Under the pieces are notes generated by a model that was given only the letters and a program-made list of their open reading frames with translations, searched no databases and was not told where the DNA came from. Shown here piece by piece: positions 16,813 through 25,798 of a DNA stretch of 64,000 nucleotides (position 1 is the stretch's first letter; each line of letters opens with the position of its first letter). The translations under genes were made by a program, and so were the position numbers. The DNA comes from Caldisphaera lagunensis DSM 15908 (GTDB lineage: Archaea; Thermoproteota; Thermoprotei_A; Sulfolobales; Acidilobaceae), in assembly GCF_000317795.1 (NCBI RefSeq), contig NC_019791.1, positions 1,116,001-1,180,000 of the forward strand. Reading direction: 5' to 3'.

Positions 16813-17784
16813 ATGTGTATTGAATATGCAGAAAAATTATCTAAAATTATATATGAAAATTCACGAAAAAATAATTGTGATTGCATCTTGTTTAGTGGAG
16901 GAATTGACACAACATTTATCTTAATGTCCTTAATAAATGAGAAGCCTAAAACAATTTCAGTAGTGTTCAATGAATCTAAAGATAAGGAATATATAGATTA
17001 TGTTAAAAATAAATTAAATATAGAGAATTATGAAATTATTATAAAAAATGAACAAGAAATAGGCGATTGTTTAAATAATGTTTTATATTCTTTAAAAGTT
17101 ATTGATCCTATAGAAATAATTTCAGGTGTTTCAGTATGCTTAGGTCTTAAAAAGGCAAAGGAACTTAAATGCAATTGCATTATAACTGGTGATGGAGGAG
17201 ATGAACTCTATTTTGGCTACGATTTCTTATTAAATAGAAATGAAAGCTATTTAAATAACTGGCTAAAAAATGTGTTGAATAATGCATTTTTCAATTCCAT
17301 TCCAATATCTAATTATATGGGAATCAAGGCTATATTACCATTATATAGCAATGAATCTAAAGAACTTTCTTTAAGTATTCCGACAAAATGTAAAATTAAC
17401 GAAATTAATGGCAAAATCTATGGAAAATATTTTATGAGGCTATGGCTTATGAGGAAAGGATTAGAATTCGTTGCTTTAAGAAATAAAACACCAATAACTA
17501 TTGGTACAGGATCTGAAATTTTGTTGCAAAGTTGGAAAAATAAAGTTAAAAAAGAAGAAATCCAAGAATATAAAAACAAATATAGAATAAACTTCCCTTC
17601 ATTATCTCATTTCTACTTATTTAAAAAAGGTCTTGAATTAGGAATTTTTAATGATGAATTGGAAAATAAATCAAATAAGAACCCTTGTCCTATATGTGGT
17701 CATGAAATGAAAGGAAATCATTGTAAATTTTGCGGTACATATATTGATGAAAAAGGACAAATTTCTTATTATAAAGACTTTTAA
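16813..17784 (+). CDS. Asparagine-synthetase-like ATP pyrophosphatase with C-terminal zinc ribbon
   Basis: The 323-residue protein has the PP-loop SGGIDT at residues 28-33 and TGDGGDELYFGYDF near 126, both hallmarks of the AsnB synthetase domain. The N-terminal glutaminase domain is absent. A zinc ribbon (CPIC, then CKFC) occupies about residues 290-312, a position unusual for AsnB. The product should adenylate a carboxylate and pass on nitrogen or another nucleophile. Its place at the end of the cobamide operon suggests a role there, but no known cobamide step requires it. The zinc ribbon may take up a carrier protein or RNA. Confidence 0.75.
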   Translation: MCIEYAEKLSKIIYENSRKNNCDCILFSGGIDTTFILMSLINEKPKTISVVFNESKDKEYIDYVKNKLNIENYEIIIKNEQEIGDCLNNVLYSLKVIDPIEIISGVSVCLGLKKAKELKCNCIITGDGGDELYFGYDFLLNRNESYLNNWLKNVLNNAFFNSIPISNYMGIKAILPLYSNESKELSLSIPTKCKINEINGKIYGKYFMRLWLMRKGLEFVALRNKTPITIGTGSEILLQSWKNKVKKEEIQEYKNKYRINFPSLSHFYLFKKGLELGIFNDELENKSNKNPCPICGHEMKGNHCKFCGTYIDEKGQISYYKDF

Positions 17785-18476
17785 GATTTTTTCATTAAGT
17801 TCATCAAATATTGACCATTACTTAGCATCCATAGATCATTATTGAAATAAACGTAAACTTCTTTTGGATTTAAATTAATTATTGTTTTAGCTATATAGTT
17901 TAATTCCTCTTCACTGTATTCATAATAATACCATTTAGTTTTTCCATGCATTCTTAAATAAATTATATCATTTGTTTTAGCTATATACTCTATTATTGGC
18001 GAGCTTACACTAACAAAAGTTGTTTCTAATCTATTAAAAAGATCTATTGTGTCTTCATTAAACCATGTCTTATGCCTAAACTCTATTGCTAATCTTCTTC
18101 CCAAATTAGCTTCTTTTATAAAACTAAGTAACCTATCTAAATTTTCATCGTTTTTATTAAAGGATGGAGGTAATTGAATTAAGTAAAATGAGGTTATATT
18201 GTCCATAACGCTAAAAGCATCCAAAAACTTCTTAAAAACCTCTATTGCATCTTTATTCAATCTATGAGTGTGGGAAACTGACTTATGAACCTTAATTGCC
18301 CACCTTAATGAGGATCCCTTTTCAGACCATGATTTAATTTGATTTTTATATGGAAACCTATAAAATGAAGCATTTAATTCTACTGTATTAAAACCTGATT
18401 CTTTTATATACCAATCAAGTGATCTTCCCTTATTCCAAGAATACATCCATCCCGAAGTGCCTACAAATATTTCCAT
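17781..18476 (-). CDS. DUF72 family protein
   Basis: This is a TIM-barrel-like DUF72 protein of 231 residues. It has the family start MEIFVGTSGWMYSWNKG, VELNASFYRFP, WAIKVHKSVSHTHRLN and IEFRHKTWF, and the C-terminal YVYFNND. Its function is unknown. Relatives resemble sugar isomerase or endonuclease IV barrels. I start at ATG 18476, which begins the conserved domain. The frame runs 22 residues further upstream. It overlaps the end of the AsnB-like gene on the other strand by four bases. Confidence 0.88.
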   Translation of the reverse strand: MEIFVGTSGWMYSWNKGRSLDWYIKESGFNTVELNASFYRFPYKNQIKSWSEKGSSLRWAIKVHKSVSHTHRLNKDAIEVFKKFLDAFSVMDNITSFYLIQLPPSFNKNDENLDRLLSFIKEANLGRRLAIEFRHKTWFNEDTIDLFNRLETTFVSVSSPIIEYIAKTNDIIYLRMHGKTKWYYYEYSEEELNYIAKTIINLNPKEVYVYFNNDLWMLSNGQYLMNLMKKS

Positions 18477-18700
18477 TGTTCCACAATTAAAGATATGTTT
18501 TGAAAAATATTTAAAGATATAAAGGTTAATCCAAAAGAGCAAGATCTTTAATGTATTCTTTTAATATATAAAGAATGATGTATATTATAAAAACTAAAAT
18601 TCATTATTAATTTAAAGTATTTTCATAAACGTTTAAAAAATATTTATCTTCTTTTATTTTAATATAGACTAACAAAATAAGTAAGAAGAGATGAAACTTA

Positions 18701-19345
18701 ATGGAAGAAAAAGGAAGTGAAGAAAAGATTATAAAAGAAACATTGCAAAGGATTTATGAAATTTCTCCCTTAGATCTTTACATATTATTTCACTTAAAAA
18801 AAGCAAATGTTGACTATGGTAGGTCCATCGCCTCCATTTTAGGAATATCAATAGATATAATTACTGATGAACTAGATAAACTTGAGAAAATGGGGTTGAT
18901 TGAAAGACATCAAGGTAGTGCAATAAAAAGGAGCGAGGCTAAATTTAAGCTAGCAGAAGAAGTAAGAAAGCATCATACATATTATAAATTAACTAGGGAA
19001 ACATGTTTATCCATTAGAAAACTAATAAAAAATTATGAAGGTCTTAATGAATATTTTAAAAAAATAACAAACTATGATAATACACTAAAGCTTTTAATAT
19101 TTTTAAGAAAGGCTGAAAATGAACATGCTGGAACTATTGTAAAAGTATTTGGATTAGATATGGATAAAACAATAAACATATTGGAAAAATTGGAAAATCT
19201 TGGATTAGTAATTCCTGTTAAAGAAAAAATAATAAAAGCCAAACATAGAAAGGCTAAACCTAAGGAAGAAACTAGAACACACCATATATATTATAGAATT
19301 ACTAGGCTAACTGAAATGATTTTAAGATATTCTGAAATATCTTGA
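18701..19345 (+). CDS. Duplicated winged-helix protein (DUF2250-like)
   Basis: The protein has 214 residues with two related halves. Each holds a helix-turn-helix (YGRSIASILGISIDIITDELDKLEKMGLIERH, shown here only by its ends near residues 38 and 70; AGTIVKVFGLDMDKTI in the second). Each is followed by a basic stretch and HHTYYKLTR or HHIYYRITR. This layout fits the crenarchaeal DUF2250 group. It is probably a DNA-binding regulator with a tandem winged helix. The target is unknown and the gene stands alone. Confidence 0.75.
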   Translation: MEEKGSEEKIIKETLQRIYEISPLDLYILFHLKKANVDYGRSIASILGISIDIITDELDKLEKMGLIERHQGSAIKRSEAKFKLAEEVRKHHTYYKLTRETCLSIRKLIKNYEGLNEYFKKITNYDNTLKLLIFLRKAENEHAGTIVKVFGLDMDKTINILEKLENLGLVIPVKEKIIKAKHRKAKPKEETRTHHIYYRITRLTEMILRYSEIS

Positions 19346-19408
19346 TGATCTATTCAAATTAAAATTTTAATCATATTAATTATATTATAACTTTCATTAT
19401 TTGATGCA

Positions 19409-19493
19409 AATTTATATAATACCAAATAAAAATAACTATTGAGGTAATCTGTAAACTCCCTAGACCTTACGGAGGAGGCCTTTGGTGATAAAA
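19409..19493 (+). promoter_or_regulatory. PAP2 gene promoter and GC-rich leader
   Basis: A TATA-like TTTATATAAT at about 19411-19420 predicts transcription from near 19440. The leader then holds a GC-rich stretch in which GTAA (19451-19454) can pair with TTAC, or CTCC with GGAG, two mutually exclusive hairpins. GGTGA precedes the ATG at 19494. The stretch also resembles IS605-type right-end sequences. Confidence 0.4.
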
Positions 19494-20147
19494 ATGAAAA
19501 ATTCCCAAAAACTTATCATAGCAACTTTAATATTAATTGTTATGATCATTTTAGAAGAACTTAAGGCATTTAATGGTATAAATACATATTTTTTATCCCA
19601 TATTAATTTAAAGAATAATTTGTTGATAAAATTTATTACAGATACAGCAAGCCTTGAGGCATTCATAGTATATATGGTAATTTTGTATTTTGGGCAGGCA
19701 ATATTAAGGAAAAATGTTACAAAAAACGTTGTTAGCTTTATTATTGCAATTATAATTTCTATGATAGCTACATTATTAATTAAAGCATTTACTATGATAC
19801 CTAGACCATATGAAATACAGCCCCATTGGTCTTTATTAAAATCGTTAATTAATGCTGATTATTTCTCATTCCCATCAGGTCACACTGTTAGAGTATCGGT
19901 TTTAGCGTTTTATATAACATATATATTTGACACAACTAAGAAAGGCAAATTAAAATATTTATCATGGATTTACGCATTAATTATAATGTATACTAGACTT
20001 GCCTTGCAAGTCCATTTCTTCAGCGACCTATTAGCAGGTGTAGTAGTTGGAATTTGGTCTTCTTTACTAGTCATTTATTTTGAAAATGTTTGGAGAAAAA
20101 TTTATGATTTTATATTCAAAAAAATAAAAATATTAAATATAAATTAG
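19494..20147 (+). CDS. PAP2 superfamily membrane phosphatase
   Basis: The three PAP2 motifs are present: KAFTMIPRP, PSGH in FPSGHTVRV, and TRLALQVHFFSD, which carries the catalytic histidine. Five or six hydrophobic helices surround them in 217 residues. Such enzymes dephosphorylate lipid phosphates or diphosphates. In archaea, recycling of dolichyl diphosphate or removal of isoprenoid phosphates is likely. I start at ATG 19494, six bases after GGTGA. Earlier TTG and GTG codons overlap that Shine-Dalgarno sequence. Confidence 0.85.
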   Translation: MKNSQKLIIATLILIVMIILEELKAFNGINTYFLSHINLKNNLLIKFITDTASLEAFIVYMVILYFGQAILRKNVTKNVVSFIIAIIISMIATLLIKAFTMIPRPYEIQPHWSLLKSLINADYFSFPSGHTVRVSVLAFYITYIFDTTKKGKLKYLSWIYALIIMYTRLALQVHFFSDLLAGVVVGIWSSLLVIYFENVWRKIYDFIFKKIKILNIN

Positions 20148-20148
20148 A

Positions 20149-21930
20149 TCATTCTTCAGGCAATCCTTTTTCAATAACATCCTTTAAATCATTTGTTAAA
20201 TATGCTGTTTTAACACCTATGAAATAGACGACAAGGCTTGTAACTACAAATACTACATAATCATATGGATAAGGTATTATAGGTGATATTCCTAATGAAC
20301 CGTAATACGATATTACGCCAGACAATATATTAAATATTATCAACCACCAAGTTGCTTTAACGCTTCTGTGATGACTCTTTAAATATAAATATGCTATTGA
20401 AGCTATTTGCAAGAGAGATAATAATGCCCAATAAACTGGGAAGTTTGCTAATGGCCCCCATGAATAAACATTACCAGCAACAATAAATGCGAGGAATAAC
20501 CATAATAATATTGAAAATATGCTCACCTCTTTTAAAGGTAAGTTCAATTTATTTCTATATGGTCCAAATAAGACTAATGGTAAACCTGCTACAACGGCTA
20601 TAACTGTTGTATTAATTAAGCTATAACCAGACCAATAAACAAGCATTGCAGCTGCTACAAAACCTAATGGAAAAGTTATAAACCATACAGGAGCTTTATA
20701 GGGTCTTTTAAGATTTGGTGCAAGATTCTTTAATGCATGATTTGTTATACCAACAGTTAAATAATTATAGACTGTTAAAAGAGAACTTAGGCTAACAACA
20801 TAATACCAGCTTGGAATAGGCAACAAAAATGCTATTGCTAAAACAAATGTTATTAAAATTGCTATCCATGGAGTTCTGAATTTTTTGTGAACCTTAGATA
20901 AAAATTCTGGTATATAACCGACTCTTGACATACCAAATATATTTCTAGCTGATGAGCCAGTATATACTGCTAATGTCCCGGCTGGAGAAATTGCAGCGTC
21001 TATTAACAAAATTATTGCCCAAATAGCTAGCAGAGGAACTCCGGATGCAACTAATTCACTATAAAATGGGTGCGATTCCCATGCATTATATAATCCTGTC
21101 CAATTACCTGGAGTAATGCCTGCTGCGCTCCAATTGATACCTCCTGTAAATGCAACTTGCAATAATACATACATTATTATAACAACAACTATTGCCAATA
21201 TAGTTCCTAATGGTACATCTCTTTGTGGATTTTTGGCTTCACCGGCATATTCCAACCCTTGTCTAAAGCCCTCATACGCAAATACTATTCCTGAAGGAAT
21301 CATACCAGCAAATATTGCAGCAGTTCCATATGGAGCAAAACCACCTGTTAATGAAACAAAATTAGATGGATGGAAATATAACGATATTAAGAGAATTATG
21401 GTAATTAGTGGTATTAATATTTTCCATGCAGTTATAAATCTGTTAAACCATCCAAATACATTAATACCAACTAGTTGTATAATTGTAAATAATAAAATTA
21501 ATCCTGCAGCAATTAATACCCCTAATGGCGTTAAAAGACCATTCGCTCCAACTAAACCTGAAATATATGAACTTGCATATGTTACTATTGCAATAGCCTC
21601 AACGGATACAGTTGTAACTGCACCCAAAAAGTAAGCCCATGCTAACAGATAGTTGCTAAATATTCCATGCGTATAGTGATTATATCTTGCTAACGATCCA
21701 GAAAATGGGAAAATTCCTCCTAGTTCTGCAAAGCCAAACACCATAAAAATGAAAAATACACCGGCAATGATCCATGTTAAAATAGAAGCAGGTCCTGCAT
21801 AATAATCTCCAGCTACTACAGAAAAAAGCCATGCAGAACCTATCATGCCGGTTATTGATAACATAAATATATCAGTTAATGTCAAGAATTTCCTCAATTT
21901 AGGCCGAGAACTCTCATCACTATCCCGCAT
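20149..21930 (-). CDS. APC-family amino acid/polyamine permease
   Basis: This is a membrane protein of 593 residues with 12 to 14 hydrophobic segments. LTDIFMLSITGMIGSAWLFS opens the first helix, as in APC permeases, and FAYEGFRQGLEYAGEAKNPQ corresponds to the conserved helix 6 region. Substrate specificity cannot be assigned. The stop is one base from the convergent PAP2 gene. A GGTGA lies 11 bases before the ATG. Confidence 0.88.
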   Translation of the reverse strand: MRDSDESSRPKLRKFLTLTDIFMLSITGMIGSAWLFSVVAGDYYAGPASILTWIIAGVFFIFMVFGFAELGGIFPFSGSLARYNHYTHGIFSNYLLAWAYFLGAVTTVSVEAIAIVTYASSYISGLVGANGLLTPLGVLIAAGLILLFTIIQLVGINVFGWFNRFITAWKILIPLITIILLISLYFHPSNFVSLTGGFAPYGTAAIFAGMIPSGIVFAYEGFRQGLEYAGEAKNPQRDVPLGTILAIVVVIIMYVLLQVAFTGGINWSAAGITPGNWTGLYNAWESHPFYSELVASGVPLLAIWAIILLIDAAISPAGTLAVYTGSSARNIFGMSRVGYIPEFLSKVHKKFRTPWIAILITFVLAIAFLLPIPSWYYVVSLSSLLTVYNYLTVGITNHALKNLAPNLKRPYKAPVWFITFPLGFVAAAMLVYWSGYSLINTTVIAVVAGLPLVLFGPYRNKLNLPLKEVSIFSILLWLFLAFIVAGNVYSWGPLANFPVYWALLSLLQIASIAYLYLKSHHRSVKATWWLIIFNILSGVISYYGSLGISPIIPYPYDYVVFVVTSLVVYFIGVKTAYLTNDLKDVIEKGLPEE

Positions 21931-22006
21931 CTAAACAATTCACCTTTCTCTTAATTTTAGTAGGGATTATTTAAACTTTTCTAATCATTGATAATTAATT
22001 ATTTTT

Positions 22007-22050
22007 ATAAAAATATGATAAAAATATGATAAAAATATGATAAAAATATT
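22007..22050. repeat. Four 11-bp tandem repeats
   Basis: ATAAAAATATG is repeated at 22007, 22018 and 22029, and a fourth copy (22040-22050) ends in T. The 11-bp period is one helical turn, so the A-tracts are in phase and should bend the DNA. The array lies between the divergent permease and acyl-CoA dehydrogenase promoters. Confidence 0.9.
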
Positions 22051-22144
22051 AATAGGCTCAATGATAAAGAGTAATGAATATATAAAAATAAGTAAATATT
22101 ATACCTCCTCAATTTCTAAACTATATGGAGTGTAGGTGGTGGGC

Positions 22145-23344
22145 ATGGTATTTCCATTCAAAAGCATTGAAGACTTCAAAATAGATATAAATAATGAACA
22201 TGAATTATTTAGGAAATCTGTTAGAGAATTCCTAGAAAAGAATGTTGAACCTAGATGGAAAGAAATAGAGGATACTAATCAAATTCCGCCTGAAATATTT
22301 AAAGCTATGGGAGAACAAGGCTTCTTTGGCATTGGTATTCCTGAAGAATATGGAGGACAAGGTGGAGGCCAATTAATGACAACAATTATGATGGAAGAAA
22401 TAGCAAGAATCGTGCCTAGCCTTGCAGTTGCAGTTGGAGTAAACCATCTATTTGGTGTACCAATATTAAAATTTGGTAGCGAAGAATTAAAGAAAAAATA
22501 CATAATGCCTATTGCTAGAGGAGAAGCTCAAGGAGCCCATGCAAATACAGAACCAAGCGGGGGTAGCGATGTTGCTGGTATACAATCTAGAGCAGAAAAG
22601 CAAAATGACCATTATGTAATAAATGGAAGAAAGGTTTTCATAAGCGGTGCTGAAAAAGCCGATTACTTCATTGTTTCTGCTAGAACAAATCCACAACAGC
22701 AAAATAAGAGATGGTGGGGTATTACAGTATTTGTTGTTGAGAAAAACTGGCCAGGTGTAAAATTAGGGCAGCATTTTAAAGTAATAGGCATGAGAGGAGA
22801 ACAACCATATGAAGTTATTTTTGATAACGTTAAGGTCCCACAAGAAAATGTTGTTGGTAAGGTTGATGAAGGATTCAAAGTTATAGTATCGACATATGAT
22901 TATACAAGAATAGGTATTGCAGCACAAGCAGTTGGTATAGCTCAAGCAACTTTTGAAAAGGCATTAAATTATTCTTTACAGAGAGAACTTTTCGGACAGC
23001 AAATAATTAATTTCGAGATGATAGATGAAAAGATAGCTGAAATGTACATGAAATTAGAGGCTGCAAGGTTATTAACTTATTGGGCAGCAAGCCTAGCAGA
23101 TGCTAATAGAAGCGAGTTCATAATAGCAGCAAGCCTAGCAAAGTCTTTTGCATCAGAAGCTGCTGAATGGATATCTAGACAAGCTGTTCAAATACATGGA
23201 GGTTATGGAGTAGATCAAGAAATGGGATTAGAAAGATATCTAAGAGATTCAGTTATAACAACCATATATGAAGGAACTAATGAAATACAAAGATTAACTA
23301 TAGCAAGGGAGTTGGTAAGACAGGCTTTTGGATTAAAGATTTAA
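22145..23344 (+). CDS. Acyl-CoA dehydrogenase
   Basis: This is a flavoprotein of 399 residues that oxidises acyl-CoA to enoyl-CoA. NTEPSGGSDVAGI marks the FAD/substrate loop, QIHGGYGVDQEMGLERYLRD the C-terminal signature, and YEGTNEIQ carries the usual catalytic glutamate position. I start at ATG 22145, six bases after AGGTG, and not at the GTG inside that signal. No beta-oxidation partners are adjacent, so the acyl substrate is unknown. A shorter paralogue lies at 52335. Confidence 0.92.
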   Translation: MVFPFKSIEDFKIDINNEHELFRKSVREFLEKNVEPRWKEIEDTNQIPPEIFKAMGEQGFFGIGIPEEYGGQGGGQLMTTIMMEEIARIVPSLAVAVGVNHLFGVPILKFGSEELKKKYIMPIARGEAQGAHANTEPSGGSDVAGIQSRAEKQNDHYVINGRKVFISGAEKADYFIVSARTNPQQQNKRWWGITVFVVEKNWPGVKLGQHFKVIGMRGEQPYEVIFDNVKVPQENVVGKVDEGFKVIVSTYDYTRIGIAAQAVGIAQATFEKALNYSLQRELFGQQIINFEMIDEKIAEMYMKLEAARLLTYWAASLADANRSEFIIAASLAKSFASEAAEWISRQAVQIHGGYGVDQEMGLERYLRDSVITTIYEGTNEIQRLTIARELVRQAFGLKI

Positions 23345-24108
23345 TTACTTTTATTTTCATTTTTATTTAATTTTTTTGATTTATTATAGGGAAATATTTG
23401 CCTTATTACTTTTTTCGGTATGTTAAATGAGCCAGATGCAACCTTCATTATGTAATTATCTCTAGGCATATTCTTTTTATCAATATTCAATTCTATGGCT
23501 AATGCCTGCCTTAAAGCTTCTTTCATTATTCTATTTCTTACAGTTCCATCATCTATTGCCTTAGAAATTTTAAATGCGGCATAAAATTTCATATATTTAT
23601 TGACTTCATTCTCTTGATTTGGAAATAATTTCTTTAGAGAATCCGCAAGCTTTACTACAGATCTTTGATCTATAAACCCAAAATATTCTTTTGTTACACC
23701 AAGTCTCATAATTTTCGCAATTGTATTCCCATTAATCCCTCCAATTATAGCCAATATTTTATCTTTTCCTCCATCGAGATTATCTGATAGCAAAATTTCA
23801 TTTATTTGATCCATCTTAATTTCTTGGGCAAAAACTAAATCAAATAATTCAGGATACTGTATTTCTAGACCCATTCCATATTTTCCTAATACGTATAAAC
23901 TTGTCATTTCTTTATCATATAAATCTTTGGGATCTGTAGCTCCTTTTATTGGAGAAATTTTTTCTTTGTTATATTCGTTCTTTAACCTTTCTATCACGTA
24001 TTCTCTTGTTACCTTTTTGGGATTACTTTCCCATATAGTTATTAAATCATTCCATAAATCCATTAATATTGATTTCCTTTTCTTTAAATCCTTACCTTCT
24101 TTCTCCAT
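23341..24108 (-). CDS. Crenarchaeal hypothetical protein (DUF2192-like)
   Basis: The protein has 255 residues, mostly helical and charged, without membrane segments or a signal peptide. The order of conserved-looking stretches (DLWNDLITIWESNPKKVTRE, DLYDKEMTSLYVLGKYG, QALAIELNIDKKN) suggests DUF2192, a crenarchaeal family of unknown function. That assignment is from memory. Translation starts at ATG after AAGGTG. It converges with the acyl-CoA dehydrogenase and overlaps it by four bases. Confidence 0.72.
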   Translation of the reverse strand: MEKEGKDLKKRKSILMDLWNDLITIWESNPKKVTREYVIERLKNEYNKEKISPIKGATDPKDLYDKEMTSLYVLGKYGMGLEIQYPELFDLVFAQEIKMDQINEILLSDNLDGGKDKILAIIGGINGNTIAKIMRLGVTKEYFGFIDQRSVVKLADSLKKLFPNQENEVNKYMKFYAAFKISKAIDDGTVRNRIMKEALRQALAIELNIDKKNMPRDNYIMKVASGSFNIPKKVIRQIFPYNKSKKLNKNENKSN

Positions 24109-24269
24109 GAATTACACCTTACCATTTTAATTTGTTTATATATTTGGGTTTGAGTTTCTCCTCAACAAAATATATGTTAGTATAAGAATTTAAAAAATAC
24201 ACTTGTTAGCTCTACTTTAATTCAAATAAAAATATAAATTTTTTCTTTGAAATTTATTTTAGGGGTATT

Positions 24270-24473
24270 ATGATTAAAAGCCAAAAAATAAAATTTATAG
24301 AACTTAAAGAAAATTATAAATTATTAAATTGTAAAAATGAAGAGTGTCTAGAGTATTGTAAAGAAAATAAAGAAATAATTATAATAATGCCGGCTTCCAA
24401 AATGTGGATAATTGGAGATAGGCTGCCAAAAGATTGTATTATAATAGGTGAAGGTGATAAAATATGGGTATAA
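24270..24473 (+). CDS. Small hypothetical protein, first gene of the SpoIIM operon
   Basis: This 67-residue soluble protein is probably a small alpha/beta domain, with the pair CKNEECLEYC in the middle and the hydrophobic strand EIIIIMPASKMWIIGD. The family is not recognised. GGGG lies before the ATG. It overlaps the SpoIIM gene by ten bases, so the two are likely translated together. Confidence 0.65.
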   Translation: MIKSQKIKFIELKENYKLLNCKNEECLEYCKENKEIIIIMPASKMWIIGDRLPKDCIIIGEGDKIWV

Positions 24474-25051
24474 TAGATGATGCAGTGGATTTGATGATAA
24501 ACGAAAAAAGCCTTAGAAGAACTTGGATTACATTAATTGCACTATTTGGAATTGTAGGTATCATAATAATCTTATCATACAACGCTATTATGCAATCCTT
24601 TGTTGGTCAATATTTACAAAGTCAAGAATCGGGTATTAGACAAATCGCACAAAGCTTTGGATTAGGAAACAGCTATTATCTATTGCCATTTATTATTTTT
24701 GGAAATAATGTAAAAACTGCCATAATAACATGGGTATCTTCTCTTACAATTGTTATACCTATATTAATTGTTGCAGTAAACGGTGGCTTAGTAGGTTTTG
24801 TTTTGCCAGGAGCTTATCCTAATCCTCCTCTTGTATTATTCTATCTGCTGGTTCCTCATGGAGTAATAGAAATACCTTCTGTAACACTAGTTTCATCAGT
24901 TTTCATACTTTTGATTTCTAAAGGACCAGTAAAAATGTATAAGAATTCTATAGGTCTCTTACTTATATCTGCTATAATGTTGGCTGTTGCTGCATTTATT
25001 GAATCATTTTTAACAAGAACGATAGCTGAAATCGTTGCATCAATGCTATAA
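24464..25051 (+). CDS. SpoIIM/DUF95-family integral membrane protein
   Basis: The protein has 195 residues with about five membrane helices. Typical features are FGNNVKTAIITW, NGGLVGFVLPG and LVPHGVIEIPSV, a set diagnostic of the stage II sporulation M (DUF95) family. Bacterial SpoIIM acts in membrane migration and septal peptidoglycan remodelling. Archaeal members have no sporulation role and are uncharacterised. The neighbours are a small soluble protein and a secreted-type protein, forming a three-gene unit. Confidence 0.82.
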   Translation: MGIIDDAVDLMINEKSLRRTWITLIALFGIVGIIIILSYNAIMQSFVGQYLQSQESGIRQIAQSFGLGNSYYLLPFIIFGNNVKTAIITWVSSLTIVIPILIVAVNGGLVGFVLPGAYPNPPLVLFYLLVPHGVIEIPSVTLVSSVFILLISKGPVKMYKNSIGLLLISAIMLAVAAFIESFLTRTIAEIVASML

Positions 25052-25066
25052 TAAGTTGAGGTAAAA

Positions 25067-25798
25067 ATGAAGATCTTATTTTTTATATTAATATTAATTA
25101 TGATTTCTCTACCAATATATAATTTGGAAAGCATTCCTATTTTATTAAATAATCCCTCTTCATCAATAGAAATAAAAAATAACAGCATCTCAAGTTTTAA
25201 TAATGGTATATATTCGATATATTATAATAACATTTATGAGGGAAGCCTTGTTTTAAATGGAGCCTATAAAATACTTATTTATAACATTAATACAAACTTA
25301 TTAATTATATTTTTAAAAAATATAAACATAAAAATAAAAAACTTAACATTTTATAATTCTACGCCATATCTATTGTTAAATACAAATGATTCTAACTTAA
25401 AAATATTAAATATATCAATTGGCAAATATGGCATTTTAAATATACCGGGAATTAATGAAACATATAACATAAATGGTTCCATTCTAGAAATTAATTTAAA
25501 CAATTTAATAGGAAAAACGATTTCATTTTCCAAGAGCTCATGGCTAATATATCAATTTTCAGATAATTCATCTCTTGATGTTGTCTTTGGGATTATCACA
25601 ACTAATAAGACGATTATAACAAATCCAGAAAATTTAAGCAATGTTACTATATTAAATAGCTCAAATATATTTTCAGAAAATAAAGAAGATTATAACAAAT
25701 TCTATATGATAATATATTATAGCTTGTTTTTACTATCACTTTTGACGCTAGTGCTAGCGTTGGTGACATCAAATGCAAAGTGGGAAAGACATAGATAA
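25067..25798 (+). CDS. Extracellular protein with N-terminal signal and C-terminal anchor
   Basis: The first 18 residues form a signal-like hydrophobic segment. Residues of about 215-235 form a second membrane helix, followed by a short positive tail (KWERHR). Between them lies an Asn/Ser/Thr/Ile-rich, beta-prone region with many N-x-S/T sequons, consistent with an N-glycosylated surface domain. The family is unknown. GAGGT precedes the ATG. The 3' end overlaps ribB by 26 bases. It probably acts with the SpoIIM-like protein. Confidence 0.7.
   Translation: MKILFFILILIMISLPIYNLESIPILLNNPSSSIEIKNNSISSFNNGIYSIYYNNIYEGSLVLNGAYKILIYNINTNLLIIFLKNINIKIKNLTFYNSTPYLLLNTNDSNLKILNISIGKYGILNIPGINETYNINGSILEINLNNLIGKTISFSKSSWLIYQFSDNSSLDVVFGIITTNKTIITNPENLSNVTILNSSNIFSENKEDYNKFYMIIYYSLFLLSLLTLVLALVTSNAKWERHR

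Noticed and set aside
21116-21634. Plus-strand frame of 172 codons opposite the APC permease
   Set aside because: It is antisense to a clear permease and shows no recognisable domain.
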